This document shows positions 11,360-23,346 of a stretch of DNA of 64,000 bases, one piece after another. The DNA lies in NCBI GenBank assembly GCA_963422465.1, contig OY730175.1, forward strand, positions 1,302,001 to 1,366,000, in the 5' to 3' direction. The notes under the pieces are model-generated. The model was not told the origin of the DNA. It saw only the letters and a program-made list of their open reading frames with translations, and searched no databases. Position numbers and translations under genes: made by a program. The stretch comes from Lichina pygmaea (lineage: Eukaryota; Ascomycota; Lichinomycetes; Lichinales; Lichinaceae). Positions within the stretch are counted from its first letter, which is position 1, and each line of letters opens with the position of its first letter.

Positions 11360-11769
11360 GGAAGATCTAGAAACGAGAAGCAACCAAGTTTATTCGATTG
11401 CTGACTGGGTGTTGCTGGCGAAAATATAGCAGTACCTCGTACATACGTACGGAGTACGGCCCGTACTACTCGTACGTAACGTACGGAACGTACGTATGGG
11501 TACATACGTACGGAAGTACAATCACTTGTAATTAGCTGTGACCGGTACGGACTAGATCACAGAATGTCGGAAGTGATGAGAGCACATGTGCCGTTGCTTA
11601 CGTAAACAGCCCTGCCCCACAAACTCGGTGAGGGTTACAATATCCCCCACCTCCGTCCCGCCACCCGAGTCAGAGCATCCGAGCATCGAACGACAGCCAG
11701 AGACGCAGCCTCATATCTCAGCACCAAGCTTGGTACTGTCAACACCGTGACGCGCTTTGGGAGGCCAAC
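11360..11769. promoter_or_regulatory. Divergent promoter region with GTAC/CGTACG island
   Basis: This shared upstream region serves the minus-strand hypothetical gene and the plus-strand eIF1A gene. From about 11432 to 11520 it is a dense run of GTAC, CGTACG and ACGTACGT palindromes. No TATA box is evident. Similar islands occur in several other intergenic regions of the window, which suggests either a dispersed repeat or recurring regulatory sequence. Confidence 0.45.
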
Positions 11770-12544
11770 ATGCCCAAGAACAAAGGAAAAGTATGCCTAC
11801 ATCTTGACGGGTTCAGGGCCCTTGATGATCTCGATCTAGGCTTGCGTCAACCATCTGCCATTATATCGTCATAGATCGTGGCTGGTATTCCATCGCTGAT
11901 CCTTAAACGCCTTAGGGAGGTAAAAATCGACGACGAGGGAAGAACGAAAATGACAACGAGAAGCGAGAACTTACCTTCAAGGAGGATGGCCAAGGTATGT
12001 TTAAGGCCACCCGGAAGCGTCCTTCTTCCCTTTGGTTGCGCACCTCACGGCCGGAGAGACGTCCCGCTGATGCATGTCCCCAGAGTACGCTCAGGTAGTC
12101 AAGATGCTTGGAAATGGTCGACTTGAGGCGCAGTGTTTCGACGGCGAGAAGCGCCTCGCGCATATCCGGGGCAAGCTGCGCAAGAAGGTGTGGATCAACC
12201 AGGGTGACATCATCCTGCTCTCGCTGCGGGACTACCAAGACGAGAAAGGCGACGTCATCCTGAAGTACTCGGCCGACGAGGCCCGAAGTCTCAAGGCGTA
12301 CGGCGAATTGCCCGAGAACGCCAAGATCAACGAGACGGACACGTACGTTACCGTTCTTCCCGGCCTTTTCGATATCTTTCTTGACGCCCAGTCTCTGCGA
12401 GGCCCCTCGAATCTGGATACACAAGCTAATGTATGTTTCGCATGCAGATATGGCCACGAGGGTGGCGACGACTGCAACTTTGAGTTTGACGAGGACCGCG
12501 ACGGCTCTGGCGACGAAAAGGACATTGACGTTGATGAGATCTGA
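11770..12544 (+). CDS. TIF11: Translation initiation factor eIF1A
   Basis: eIF1A binds the A site of the 40S subunit and promotes scanning and start-codon choice. Exons 11770-11790, 11916-11994, 12084-12342 and 12448-12544 give 151 residues. The first exon is 21 nt (MPKNKGK) and joins [20 protein letters not shown], the basic N-terminal tail. The OB fold spans about residues 32-120 ([20 protein letters not shown], then [19 protein letters not shown]). The acidic C-terminal tail ends [10 protein letters not shown]. The third intron (105 nt) has no in-frame stop, so its retention would insert 35 residues after ETDT; the spliced form matches the family ([10 protein letters not shown]). Confidence 0.96.
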
Positions 12545-13653
12545 CGGCCCGGATACCTTTCCATTCTCTATTGCCTCAACCACGCTCTTCAACTCCTTCT
12601 CCGGAGAGGATCGAAAACGGAGAAAATCCCTATGCGCTGTTCTCTTTAACCAATATCATTTCTTCATTCTTCTTTCGTGCTGAGAACATTTACTCGGGAG
12701 AGAATCGGCTCGTTCAAGACATGACCCGTTCCAAAACCATGATATAAATCCATACTCGCGCACGAACTTCTCCTCCGTGTTCTTCCTTCCCTCCTTCCCT
12801 TTTTTCATCATCGTTATCAACATCAACATCATCATCATCAGCAGCAGCAGGCAACGACACACCAAGGCCTTCCCCCCAATTCTCTTCTCCTCTTCTCCTC
12901 TCCCTTTTCTTTTCTTTCTTTCTCTCGCGTCGTGGTGTATCAACCGTCAATCGTTCTGGTCTAAAGCTTAAATTCCAAGTTTCCGCCTTTCATACACAGA
13001 CGATCTTCGTACCCTTTGTCAGTTCTTCTTTGTTGAACCCAAACATACCTTCGACTCTTTCGGTTCTTGTCCCATACCCGTAGGGTTCTGCAATTGGTAA
13101 GATACAGTAGATACCTTACCTCTCACCCCGCCCAACCTCGTTCCTGGCTGTACGAAGTACTCTCCCTCTTCCATATGCTCTCCTTCATCTACTTATACGC
13201 TCCCTTTCTACTTCTTCTCCTGCTGCGGAGGACCGGTGGTTTTTCAAAACTAGCCTGAGATCGATCTGGTACTAACCACCGTAACGTACGCCCGTAGAGG
13301 GGAGACTTTCCACCGGACGATAATACACTACCGCGACTACTTGCCACTGTGCGACGATGCATTACCGCGACTACTTGCCACTGTACGATTAAGTACTTTC
13401 CACAATAGATACTTGTATGGAGAAGATCAAGGATCTGTTTTTGCTGTATGGAGGATGAGGAGGTGCCTCGTACTTGTGTGACTGTGCCTGTCACGTTGAT
13501 GGCCTCATAAGTGCTCTGTCGTCCTGTTGACTGATCGGGAGATGGGATGAGCAGTCTTGCGAAGAAAAGAAAAGGGAGGGAGGGAGGGGGGGATGGCGTT
13601 GGAGAGTTACGGTGAATATGAGTTACGTCGCACCGGGGACTTTGGTCAATCAG
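12545..13653. other. Convergent intergenic region, pyrimidine-rich
   Basis: This lies between the 3' ends of eIF1A and the XPF gene. The plus strand is C/T-rich from about 12770 to 13200, with short CATCAT and CAGCAG runs near 12820-12850. Two copies of a CGACTACTTGCCACTGT sequence lie near 13334 and 13368. A homopurine patch occurs at 13565-13590. I see no gene. Confidence 0.5.
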
Positions 13654-16600
13654 TCAATCAAACAGGCTCCGGTTGAAGAACCTCCATATCTGCCTTCCCG
13701 CTTCTTTGCCGACCAGAGTGCCGAGCTCGTCCTCGGCCATGTTCGCCAGTTCGTGCAGGCTGCCCGCCTCGAGCGCCAGCGCCTGGGCGACCTTTTCGGT
13801 GACACCGGGCACGGCGCGGAGCATGTCCTGAGGAACCTGGCTGAATGTCTGGGTCACGGCCGCGGCCGCGGCGAGGGCCGGGTCCATCGTCGCTGTCGTT
13901 GTCGTCGTCGACGAGGATGCAGCGCCGCCGGCCACTGCTTGTTGAAGTCCGATCTGCACGGCGCGAATCGGATCGGGTTCCGGCGCGGATTTCTTGAGCT
14001 CGAGGAAGATCGTCGCCGTCTGGTACGGCGATGACGACCATATGATCTTCAGGGCCGGAAACGCGAGGGTAAGCAGCACCAGCTTGGATTGCACGTCCGA
14101 GGGTGCACTGGAAGCGGATGTCGAGTGTGTGAGGTCTGCAAAAGGCTGTGGTGGCCGGTTAGTCGTGGTGGTTCATCGGCGTGCAAGAATGTATAGCTGT
14201 CATGGCACAAACTGCGAAAACAGAAATCGAGTCAGACGAAAAGAACAAACCTCAAGGGTAAAGCTCCTGTGCTGGTCAAACTCGATCAGAAGCATCGGAT
14301 GCTTGTAATGCTGCATCATCGTCTCAGCCTGGTTGAACAAACGGCCGTTGTTGAAGGACGAGAGCAGATCTCGGACGGATTTTCTCTCGACGCAAATGTC
14401 CGGCGTCAAGACGTAGTCGCCGACGGTGAGCAGGCACGGCACTACCTCGATGCTCTGCGCGTGCAGGAGAGAGGGGAGTGAGCTGCGGACCTCCCTCGTG
14501 TCGACGACTACGCGCGGTGGCTCTGCTGTAGCTGTCATGCGTCCGCCTCCAGCTATCCTTGTGTTGACGGTGCGGAGGAACCTCTCTTGCGGGTCATCGA
14601 CGCTCCTTCCGTCGAGCGTCAGGGTGACAGCCATCGCCTGCGTCTGAGCTTAGTAACAAGTGCGTCGTCGGGAATCCAAGGTTACGGTGCCTTACCGCTT
14701 TCTCCTTGATGAGCCTGGTGAACGAATCCTTCTCGCGTCGAACCGCGCTCAGATAACGCTGCTCCTCCACCGATCCACCGTAGTAGATGAAGTACACTCG
14801 GACGTTTCGGTCAGAATGCGAACTCCGATACACTTCGACCCGACGGATGAAGGCTGCGTCTGGTTCGTACATGATGATGTACCGTGGCTTGACTTCTTCC
14901 AGAACATGCTCGTCCATGTCGCCGTCGTACGGATGCGCGATAATCACATCGTTCATTTCCAGCAGCTCAAAGTAGTCTTCCATATCTTGTAGAGGGTCCG
15001 TCACGATCTCGGGATCTTCTTGTGCTTCTGCCTCCGTCGGCTGGACTTCCGCTAGCAGCCCCGCTACCTGGGCTGCCTTGTCCTCTGCCACCGACATACC
15101 GTTTGCTGCCCGTGGAGAGCTTATCGCCACCGCAGCGCCACCACGCACTCGGCGTCTCTTGTTCGGAGGGCCCTTTCCTCGAAACCCCTGCAGCCCTTGA
15201 CGCGGATTCACCGCTCCGTCGAGCGCCCTCTGGTTCTCCGAAAATAGCGTGGCGCTCGCCTTTGCAAACGCGCCCTTCCACTTGAGATAGCCACGCAGTT
15301 TGCGTCTCATCATGAAAGCGGCTGACGGCCTTTGCTCTGGCTCGTCGTCATCGTCTTGATTGTCTCCTTCGGTCTCTTTAGGATTCTCCGGCCGCGTATA
15401 CATCGTTCGGAGATATTCCCGCAGCTGACGACACGTTGCCTGATCATTGCACATGATGAGAATGGTGCTGTTGGAATCATCCCGCATCACGGGGTTGAAG
15501 TAGCTGTCGCGCTCGATCTCTTCGAGCAATTCCGCTAATAGAGCCCACTTTGGCTGTTCCTCGAGGACCGGCCTCAGCGAGTCCGACAGAGCCTTGGTAG
15601 AGTCGCCGTGCTCGTTGTCTCCGGTCTTGCCTGTGTACACTCGACGCTTGGCCGTATCAAAGAGAGTATGTGCCGCGTCCATGAACAGCCAAGGAGGTTG
15701 AGACTGTCTTGTGGAGCCTGGTGGTGGAGTGTGGGCGGCTAAGATGGTGTCAAGATACTGGTTGAACGAAACGGCATCGTACGTCAGCAGAGAGCTTTCG
15801 CAGGTTAGCCAAATTCCACTCTCGTTACTCCAAACAAAAGACTGACTTGAGAATCTGGCGTAAGACGGTCAGGTCATTTGCTATCTGCCTCGTTCTCCAG
15901 CTGATCCGGTGCCAGACAGGATCGAGCTGTCTCCGAACTATGGCATCGAAATTTCTATGCAGGGCGCTGTCCAGACTCCAGTCTTCCATATCTACGCCCG
16001 TGTTTGCTTTCTTCAACTCGCCAATGCTAGCCTCAACACATTCGAGAACAGCATTTTGAATATCTTTCATGGGGTCGGTCATTGGCACCTCCAGTTCAAT
16101 CACTTCGGCTTTTTTGCGACCTTCGAGCGATCTAGCAACGGTCACGTGAAATCGCGGCCAGAGGGATGCTTTTCGTAGAAAGAGATTTCTGAGCATCGTA
16201 GCTAACGGCGAGAACGCCGTCATGAAGGGCTCTGGATTGTCTGAGAATGCTTTCAAGAACCCATCTTTGTTGTGCTGGCGGTACACGCGGAGGATGAAGG
16301 CTTCAAGAGAGGTTGCAACTACACTTCCAGAGGTTAGTGGAGAGTCTGCACACTTGAGAGGATCTGAGCATACCGGTCTGCATGCAAGACAATCATCCCT
16401 GTAATGGTTTCCGGAACCAGTAGTCCTGAAGTTGTTAGAACTAGAACCTCAAGATTGCTGCGTGCGTCTTACTCGAGAGCAGGTCGACGATCAGTATTCG
16501 GGAGGTTATGCTGAAAACGCCGCCCTGAGAATACATTTTCTGCCTGCTGCATGTTATCCTCTGCTGTGCCAGCTCCTCAACTACGTCCAGACAGAACGCA

Positions 16601-17026
16601 CCTGGTACCGACATTGACAACATCCGTCTTAACCACGTTGAGGCCTCTAGCCTTTGCTGAGCCACTGATGGCGGCATGCTCGACCAATGCTATCTCGGAT
16701 CAGACCTTGTGCTCAGGAGACGAGCGCCGCTCGAGGCAGCTTCCACGTCATCACCTTCACCAATCCAGTTCACCTCGCGCTCCTCCGCCCCAACGAGAAT
16801 GACTAGGTTGTTGCTTGATGCATCGTATGTGTGGAGTAGGTTTGTAACGAGCCGCAAGAGTCCTAACCCCCTGGCTAGAATGACGAGCTCGTCTTCATTC
16901 CGAAGCTCGTGGAATAGGTCTTGTTGATATTCCTAGCAGAGTAAGAGCCAGTAGATTTCATAGAGAGATGATAGACAGACTTACCAATGGTAGAGACAGC
17001 TTCACAGGCGAATCTTGGGTTGCCAT
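13654..17026 (-). CDS. RAD1: XPF/Rad1-family structure-specific DNA repair endonuclease
   Basis: The catalytic subunit of the XPF-ERCC1 nuclease, which cuts 5' of bulky lesions in nucleotide excision repair and acts in recombination. Nine exons: 17026-16985, 16932-16755, 16689-16602, 16543-16473, 16425-16374, 16323-15847, 15794-14696, 14637-14251 and 14145-13654, giving 961 residues, a normal length. The N-terminal half is the inactivated helicase-like region (LPLEYQQDLFHELR, MYSQGGVFSITSRILIVDLL, VPETITGMIVLHADR). The ERCC4 nuclease motif is near residues 742-759: GDYVLTPDICVERKSVRD, with the ERKxxxD signature intact. A tandem helix-hairpin-helix region lies in the last 80 residues (VPGVTEKVAQAL). 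Two acceptors (before 16323 and 15794) end in AAG, and intron 2 has a GTGATG donor, but frame and homology fix them. Confidence 0.95.
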
Positions 17027-17619
17027 TGGAGTCTGAAGGAGGTGATGTCTTGAAGGGCCGACGTATATCTCCAGAAGAAAGCGCTTTCCACACCGTCAAA
17101 GTGCAGAGATGGGACGAAGAGAAAGTAGATTGACATTGCTCTCAATAGCTACCAAGTACTACGTAGATATGTCTAGCAACGGAGGAGGTCGTTAGTCAAC
17201 GATGCGGTTTGGTTTCGCGACGTCAGGAAGCGTCAAGTCACCGTTAGTTACTGGTACGCACGTGTGGCCCGGTACCGTACCGGTACGGTATGGTACGGTG
17301 TCTCTACGTACGTACGTAAGTACCGGTACGTTACGTACCGTAAACTCTATCTACCTACAGACCCCTCCAGTGTCCCCCTCCACTTTCCAACAACAAACCC
17401 ATTCTTCAACGAAGCGCGACGGCAGGGACTCCGTCTTGGATCGGTCGAGATCATCCGCCACCTAGCGCTATGGCAACCTCAGTCCGTGGACTGGTCGCTC
17501 AGGCGTCCATGATTCGACAAGGTAGGACTTGCTCGCCTGAATACAATCATGTCGCCGCATAGCATGCGCTGATGGTGAATGGCGCCATAGTTCAAATAGC
17601 CACCGGCCAGCACACATAC
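17027..17619. other. Upstream region shared by XPF and SDH3, with GTAC island
   Basis: This is the divergent upstream region of the XPF and SDH3 genes. From about 17250 to 17345 it contains a dense run of GTACC, GGTACG and CGTACGTACG palindromes. A possible alternative first SDH3 exon starts at the ATG at 17470 (see SDH3). Confidence 0.45.
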
Positions 17620-18257
17620 ATGTCTGCTCTTTCAAGGTCAACGACGAGATTGTTGAGACCGTCGTCAATTCTTCTTGCTCGGAGTAGCGGATGTCCATAC
17701 ATTCGGTATGTCGGCTCACCCTCCTCCCAATTTCATCTTCCAGAGGAGAGATCAGTGTTGCGAGACTCCGGCGTGGATTAGTTCGACATGTCCAGCTAAT
17801 CCCTCGTTCGTGGTACTGCAGACCTTTTGCGACGCACACATCCAAACCCGATGGCAACGAGATCCTCGCCGCCCAGCGTCTCCACAGACCCGTCGCCCCT
17901 CATCTGTCCATCTACCGGCCACAGATCACATGGTACGCCAGCGCTCTGAACCGAATCACCGGGGCCCTCTTGTCGGGTGCCTTCTACAGCTACTTTGCCG
18001 TGTATCTGGTTGGGCCGGTGCTCGGATGGCACGTTGGCAGCATGACACTAGCGGCGTCGTTTGGTGCCTTGCCTGTGCTTGCGAAGGTCGCCGTCAAATT
18101 CGGCTTGGCCTTGCCATTCGCCTTTCATTCCCTGAATGGGATCAGGCATCTTGTTTGGGATTTTGGGCTACAGATGAAGAACAAGCAGGTGGCCTTCACG
18201 GGCTGGCTTGTCATCGGATTGTCGGTTGTAGGGTCGATGGTATTGGCTCTAGTTTGA
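17620..18257 (+). CDS. SDH3: Succinate dehydrogenase cytochrome b560 subunit (Sdh3)
   Basis: A membrane anchor of complex II that binds haem b and ubiquinone in the inner mitochondrial membrane. Exons 17620-17705 and 17822-18257 give 173 residues. The first about 40 residues (MSALSRSTTRLLRPSS onward) form an Arg/Ser-rich presequence. The conserved region begins AAQRLHRPVAPHLSIYRPQI, followed by LNRITGALLSG, then HSLNGIRHLVWD with the haem-ligand His region. Three hydrophobic membrane segments are visible. A second possible start is the ATG at 17470: exon 17470-17521 with a GTAGGA donor can join in phase at an AAATAG acceptor (17600) and would add about 24 residues. I prefer 17620 because it already gives a normal presequence length. 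Target subunit of SDHI-class inhibitors in fungi. Confidence 0.9.
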
Positions 18258-19163
18258 GTACCTGACTGTTCAGAAGTGTTATTCCTTATAAGTGTATGTT
18301 ACATCATTTGATTGCGCAGCATTTCGCGGAAGTGGACGGTCAGCTCTTATCACTCGCAAAGGACATTCCGAATCAGCCTTGCATGCCAGTCAAACAAGAA
18401 TCTTCTCCAGCAGCAGCTCCCTCAGACCGTTAGCCTCACTGAGCCTTTTCTGTACGAAAACACTCCTACCTATAGATGCTCTATGGCAGAGCACGTCATT
18501 CTTCTCGGCATCCTCCCACCACTTGAACGAATCCCACCGATTCCATAGTTCACCCGAGGCACAAAATCTCCTCGGGGCCCCGGCCGACTGCCTGCCTGTT
18601 GCTTTTTCAGTCTACACAACAACTCGACCGGCAGGCACCATGCAGGCGCAGTGTTACGTTGAATGACTGACAGGCACCAGGCAGATGACAGCAACTTAGC
18701 AGACGGACTTTTGTGCCTGGGAACGTACAAGGCCAGGACAGGGACTTTTCGCTCGACATGTGACCGTATACAGACAGTAGTGATCTAGTGTACAGTACGT
18801 AGCGTAGAAAGGAGGAAGGAGAAAGGCCAGGATGGAGGAGGAAGAGGAATGCTCTGATTACTGGGCGGGGCAAGGTCTGGCACGGTGGGGCATGTACGTT
18901 CTTGGAGAGATGAAGGAAGATGAGAAAAGGCAGGAGTGGTGGTAGGGGGAAACGATGAGGCTGATGGAGGAGATCGCAGTACGTTGAAGATTTCTAGAAT
19001 CAGTATAGATCACGCGAGGGCTTCGGCCGACGGTGGCTTATGTTCCGCACCTTGAAACAGAGAAACAATCCTGGTCTTGTTCAGAAGCTCTATAGGTAAT
19101 CTGATATACTCTCTACTGATGCTGTAGGAAAGCCGCCAAGTATGCTCTGTCTGAGATAGGCCC
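18258..19163. other. Convergent intergenic region between SDH3 and GSH1
   Basis: Both neighbouring genes end into this region. Short frames on both strands carry no recognisable motif. The stretch 18800-18960 is purine-rich on the plus strand. I see no gene, RNA or repeat. Confidence 0.5.
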
Positions 19164-21561
19164 CTACACACCTAACCCCAGCATTTCCTTACCGACGGCG
19201 CCTTGCACGTTTTGGTAGTCACCACTGCCGAGCTGGTCGGCCGCCCTGATGAGATCGTAGGAGATGCGCTCGGACACGACGCTATCGCCACGATACTCCG
19301 GATGCGTACGCACAAAGTGCCGGATCCACTTCGCACCAGTCCACAGCGTGCCCGAGGCTCGTTTCCGGATCAGCTCGAGGTAGCACGCCAGCTTGCAGCG
19401 CGTCTCGACGTCGACGTTGACAGAGTCGAGGTACGTCTCGACCAACGGGATCAGGCCCGGAAAGCCGTCTCCGTCGCCCGAGCCCTTCCGCTGCTGGCCG
19501 TTGATGATCTCGTCGACCGTCATCCGCTCGTGCTCATCCTCCACCGGCCCAAGCAGCGACGGCGGCTGGCTCAGAGGCAGATGCGGCGTTGAGCTGCCGG
19601 AGACTCCATTCGTCTCTCCGTTGGACGAGGCACAGCTGTGGCGGTGCAGTCGAGATGGCAGAGGGTTCTTGCGGAAGTAGAACTGCTCGGTGAGGACGGC
19701 ATCGCGAGCGTGCGCCGTCTCCATGTTCTCAGTAATCTTCTGGATGGGAATGTAGAAGTTCAGGTCAAAGCTCAAGATGGTGCGTGTGATTAGTACGAGG
19801 AAGATCGAGAAGGCAGCGTTCTCAAAGTCTGTCATCTGGATCTCCATCGGTCGAAACTCGACCCGCCAGCCGGTGTCCTTGTCGTGCGGTGGTGGTTTGA
19901 ACCGAATGTGCTGCCAGTTCGTCGACTGGAGGTTCTCGAAATGATCCGTCCGGTCCAGGTTGAGCTGCTTGAGATCTTCACTGAACACAACGATCGGGTC
20001 GCGGATGAACAAGTGGGCAAAGTGCGTGGCAAGCCGCTCGTCCATTCCGCTTTCCATCAAGCGTCGCTTGATATCCTCATCCACAACCAGATCTGGATCC
20101 AGATACTCTTCTCGCAGACACGGGTCTTGTGAGATGTATGTTGAATTTGAGCCGTAACGCGACTTGGGGATTCGCCATCGATCGCTCTCGAGTGGCTTTG
20201 GTCTCGCTCAGCTAATGTCATGTATACCATCACCAGGAGGATCTTGTTTTTACCTTTTCGCCGAGTTCTTCGGCCGTCCTGTCGTCCACAGAAGCGCTGA
20301 TCTGATTCCACCGTACGTCCGTGTCTGCAAGGTAGCCCTTATAGACGGGTGTTGCTGCTGTCAGAGCCAACATGACCGGGCCCAGCGGGCTTAGCTGGTC
20401 GTATAGTCGCCGGCCCTCGTTGATGTTCTTCGCCTGGAAGGTGATCTGCAGACAGCAGCTGCCCATTCCGAAGGCCATGGCGTCCATGTAGATGGAGTTT
20501 TCTTTGACAGCTCCCCTTCGAACGTCACCATCTTCAGGATATTGGTCGAGATCGTACCTGACAGTTGGGTCGTGGAACGGCCAAGGCGTATTTCGGTCAC
20601 GAAAGATTGGGACATTGATCTCGACCTTACGGCCTCGTCTCGAACGTATGTTTGCGGCCAAGGTAGGAAATCTGATATGCGGGTTGACGACCTCATCCGG
20701 AACAAACTGTGACCGTAGTCTCTCAGCATGTGGAGGGTAGTGAGGCGATGAGAAGACGCCTGGAGAGCCCAGCCGAGGGAACGTCGTAAGGGTGACTGGA
20801 GACTCATTAGGTGCCATATGGTCTTTGGCGATAGTTCGACTGCAAATCGTGCATCTGCCATTTAGCAGGAGAACTACAACAGCGCAGGCACCTGCGAAGA
20901 AGCATACCGCCACTTCATGTTGCGCTCTACATCCAAGAGATCTTTGAAATCAATACCCCAGGGCTTCCCTGGCGTGGCTTCCAGCATGAAGCATCCAAAT
21001 TCCGGATGAAAAGTCGGCAGTTGTTCCCCACTCCTTGAGGTTTCTGCATCAGTAACATTTGGTCCTGCATGTCCTTGGCAGGTAACACACCTTGGTATGC
21101 TCTGAAGCGCAGGGACACATCCACCCTGCTTGCAGAGCTCCTCATCCTTGGCCAGAGCAACCAGGATATCTGCCTGTCTTAGAGACAGACATGCTTGGTA
21201 GTTGCTATCCTGATACGCCACGACCAAGTATTCGATCTAAAGTGCAAGGTCGTCATTTCTTGAACAGATATGCAGCCTTGCTCGGTGACGTCAGGTACCT
21301 CGTCGCCCCATAGCATAGCATCGCATTCCTTGCCCTTGGCTCTTGACCAAATAGCGAGAAGTTGCTGCCGGCATCATCAGATTCAACATGCAGCCAGTTG
21401 GATTGGCATGGACAGTCAGGTACCTCAATACCCCATTCGCGAACATGCTGCGCATTCCTCTTCGTGTCAGCCCACCCGAGAGGCGTACCAAGAGCTCTAA
21501 CAGTCATGCATCAGTTCCTCGCTGCTTCGCGATTCCGGGTATGTGCGTACAATAAACCCAT
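19164..21561 (-). CDS. GSH1: Glutamate-cysteine ligase catalytic subunit
   Basis: Catalyses the first, rate-limiting step of glutathione synthesis (ATP-dependent joining of glutamate and cysteine) in the cytosol. Exons: 21561-21551, 21496-21424, 21364-21299, 21236-21091, 21033-20908, 20839-20254 and 20195-19164, giving 679 residues, within the family range. An 11-nt first exon plus exon 2 restores the classical start MGLLALGTPLGW. Further conserved pieces are GDEIEYLVVAY, LPTFHPEFGCFMLEATPGKP, FPRLGSPG, MDAMAFGMGSCCLQITFQA and GWRVEFRPMEIQMTDFENAA. The 57-nt intron 21090-21034 is stop-free and a multiple of three; without splicing the protein would have 19 more residues, so this junction is the least certain. 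Divergent from the thioesterase gene. Confidence 0.94.
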
Positions 21562-21927
21562 TGCAGCCTTGCAACACTAGTCGCCTGGGGTTGCAGGTCC
21601 CTAGCGCGAGTCAAAAGCCTCGATGGGTGTTCTGTTGATCGGGTCTCCTGCAGTACGGTACAGGAAGGATTGCAGGCAACCTTCGGCGGAGAATCTCTAC
21701 GGGTAGCCTGAAGCTTATGCTACCCCTCGGCCCCTCGGTGGCCTGGCGTGTATGATAGCGGTGTCTCGAGCGACTTACCTTACGTAAGTATCCGAGTGCC
21801 CCTCCTTGCCCCGCGATTACAGCGTTCCTCCTGCTGAGGGCCCTCTGCATTGGACCCTCAGACCTCCATCGGTTTCTTTGTGCAGACCCATCCAGGATCT
21901 GAGCCCGCAGCAGACAAACTCGACACC
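21562..21927. promoter_or_regulatory. Divergent upstream region of GSH1 and thioesterase gene
   Basis: A 366-bp intergenic region between two divergent start codons. No TATA box or clearly recognisable transcription-factor site stands out. A short TACGTAAG palindrome-like motif lies near 21780. Confidence 0.35.
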
Positions 21928-23018
21928 ATGTCGATTCCAGCCCCCGCCCTGATCGTGCCAGCTGTCAAGAAACACACGGCGACGGTCATCATGATGCATG
22001 GGCTTGGAGACACGTGAGGCTCTCTGTTCAACTTGATCTCCGTCTTGGACTCGATTTTGCTAATGTGAATGTTGCAGAGGTGCTGGATGGTACGTCAGAC
22101 CCGATCTACATCGAGATAGATTCATTCCATCGACATCTTGTGACCTTCAAATGTTACACCCCTTAGGGTCACTTTGGCCGAGAATTTTCGACGCCGGCGA
22201 AAATTCGAAGAAGTGGCATTTGTCTTTCCCAATGCGCCAACCATACCCATCACCGTTGTATGTTCCACAAAAATATCGCCGATTGATATCGTCTACATGC
22301 CCACACGATCTTGATATCCAATCTAAAGCTGATTAATCCCTCTCACTGTCTCAGAACGGTGGAATGTCTATGCCAGGATGGTATGACATCAAATCATTCG
22401 GCGATCTTGCAGTTAAAGAGATGGAGGGTGGCGAGGACGAGGCCGGGATCGTTCGGTCCCAGCAATACGTGCACTCGTTGATCCGGGCCGAGGCCGTTGA
22501 AAAGGGGATTAGCTCCAATCGGATTGTGCTCGGCGGCTTCTCCCAGGGAGGGTCGATCTCAATCCTATCAGGTCTCACCAGCCCAGTCCAGCTGGGCGGC
22601 ATCTTTGCTCTATCGAGCTACCTGCTGCTGCGAGGCAAGATACGGGACATGGTTCCCACCGATATTTCCAACAAGGAAACACCCATCTTCCTAGGTCACG
22701 GCGATGTTGATCCTCTCGTCAAGTACGAGTGGGGAAAGATGACGGCGGAGAAACTGAAGGAGTGGGGCTGGAATGTGGATTTCAGAACATATCAGTGAGT
22801 ACCGCTGACCTCTTAATCCTTATTCACTCGGACTTCCGCACAGCTACATACTATATCCGAGGAAGCTCCCGAGGACAGAATGAACATGGATAGAGACCGG
22901 GAGCTAATATGCACAACCTGGTAAAACCTGCAGCAACCTCGCCCACTCAGCTGACCCTCTGGAGATTGACGACCTCGAGACTTATCTGGCCAAAGTCCTT
23001 CCTCCCGTCGACGGCTAA
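21928..23018 (+). CDS. Acyl-protein thioesterase 1 (alpha/beta hydrolase)
   Basis: Removes palmitoyl groups from cysteine thioesters on cytosolic faces of membrane proteins; the same family includes lysophospholipases. Exons 21928-22013, 22078-22089, 22167-22257, 22355-22794 and 22934-23018 give 237 residues. Exon 2 is a 12-nt microexon that completes the oxyanion-region motif HGLGDTGAGW. The catalytic triad is visible: Ser126 in GGFSQGG, Asp182 in GHGDVDPLV and His214 in NLAHSAD, the last one reached only after splicing the 139-nt final intron. There is no signal peptide, consistent with a cytosolic enzyme. The length matches yeast and human APT1. Confidence 0.93.
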
Positions 23019-23346
23019 CAGTTCAACTCGATGCAAATGCCGGGACACGTATCCCTTTCTGTCGTCCTCTTCTCATCACTGTTCTTAAGACTTCAGAGGT
23101 GAGGGTAGGCAGGGTGACGCTGGAGGCCTAGGAGGAATGGGCTTGAATAGGATGTTTTGCTCAATTTCATCTGAAGAAGTCGGCATTGCGAATAACTATG
23201 GCTTTCGCTGTCTCCTTGACGGAGACAGGTAGCTGGGCACGAAAGGAAACATGAGCATCTATTTCAGAGATCGAAAGACAGCAGCTGTAAATGATGCCTG
23301 CTGAATGGCTTGACTGATTTTCTTGTAGGGCCTGTGCCAGGATAGC
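23019..23346. other. Convergent intergenic region
   Basis: A 328-bp region between the thioesterase 3' end and the pyruvate carrier 3' end. I see nothing beyond probable 3' untranslated sequence; a short imperfect inverted pair (CTCCTTGACGGAGACAGG) lies near 23213-23230. Confidence 0.45.

Noticed and set aside
12656-12971. Overlapping frames on both strands rich in Lys/Glu/Arg or Phe/Ile
   Set aside because: Produced by purine/pyrimidine strand bias of intergenic DNA; no start context or homology.
17470-17521. Upstream ATG exon for SDH3 (MATSVRGLVAQAS...)
   Set aside because: It can be joined in phase, but it would add a second presequence-like segment; kept only as an alternative start.
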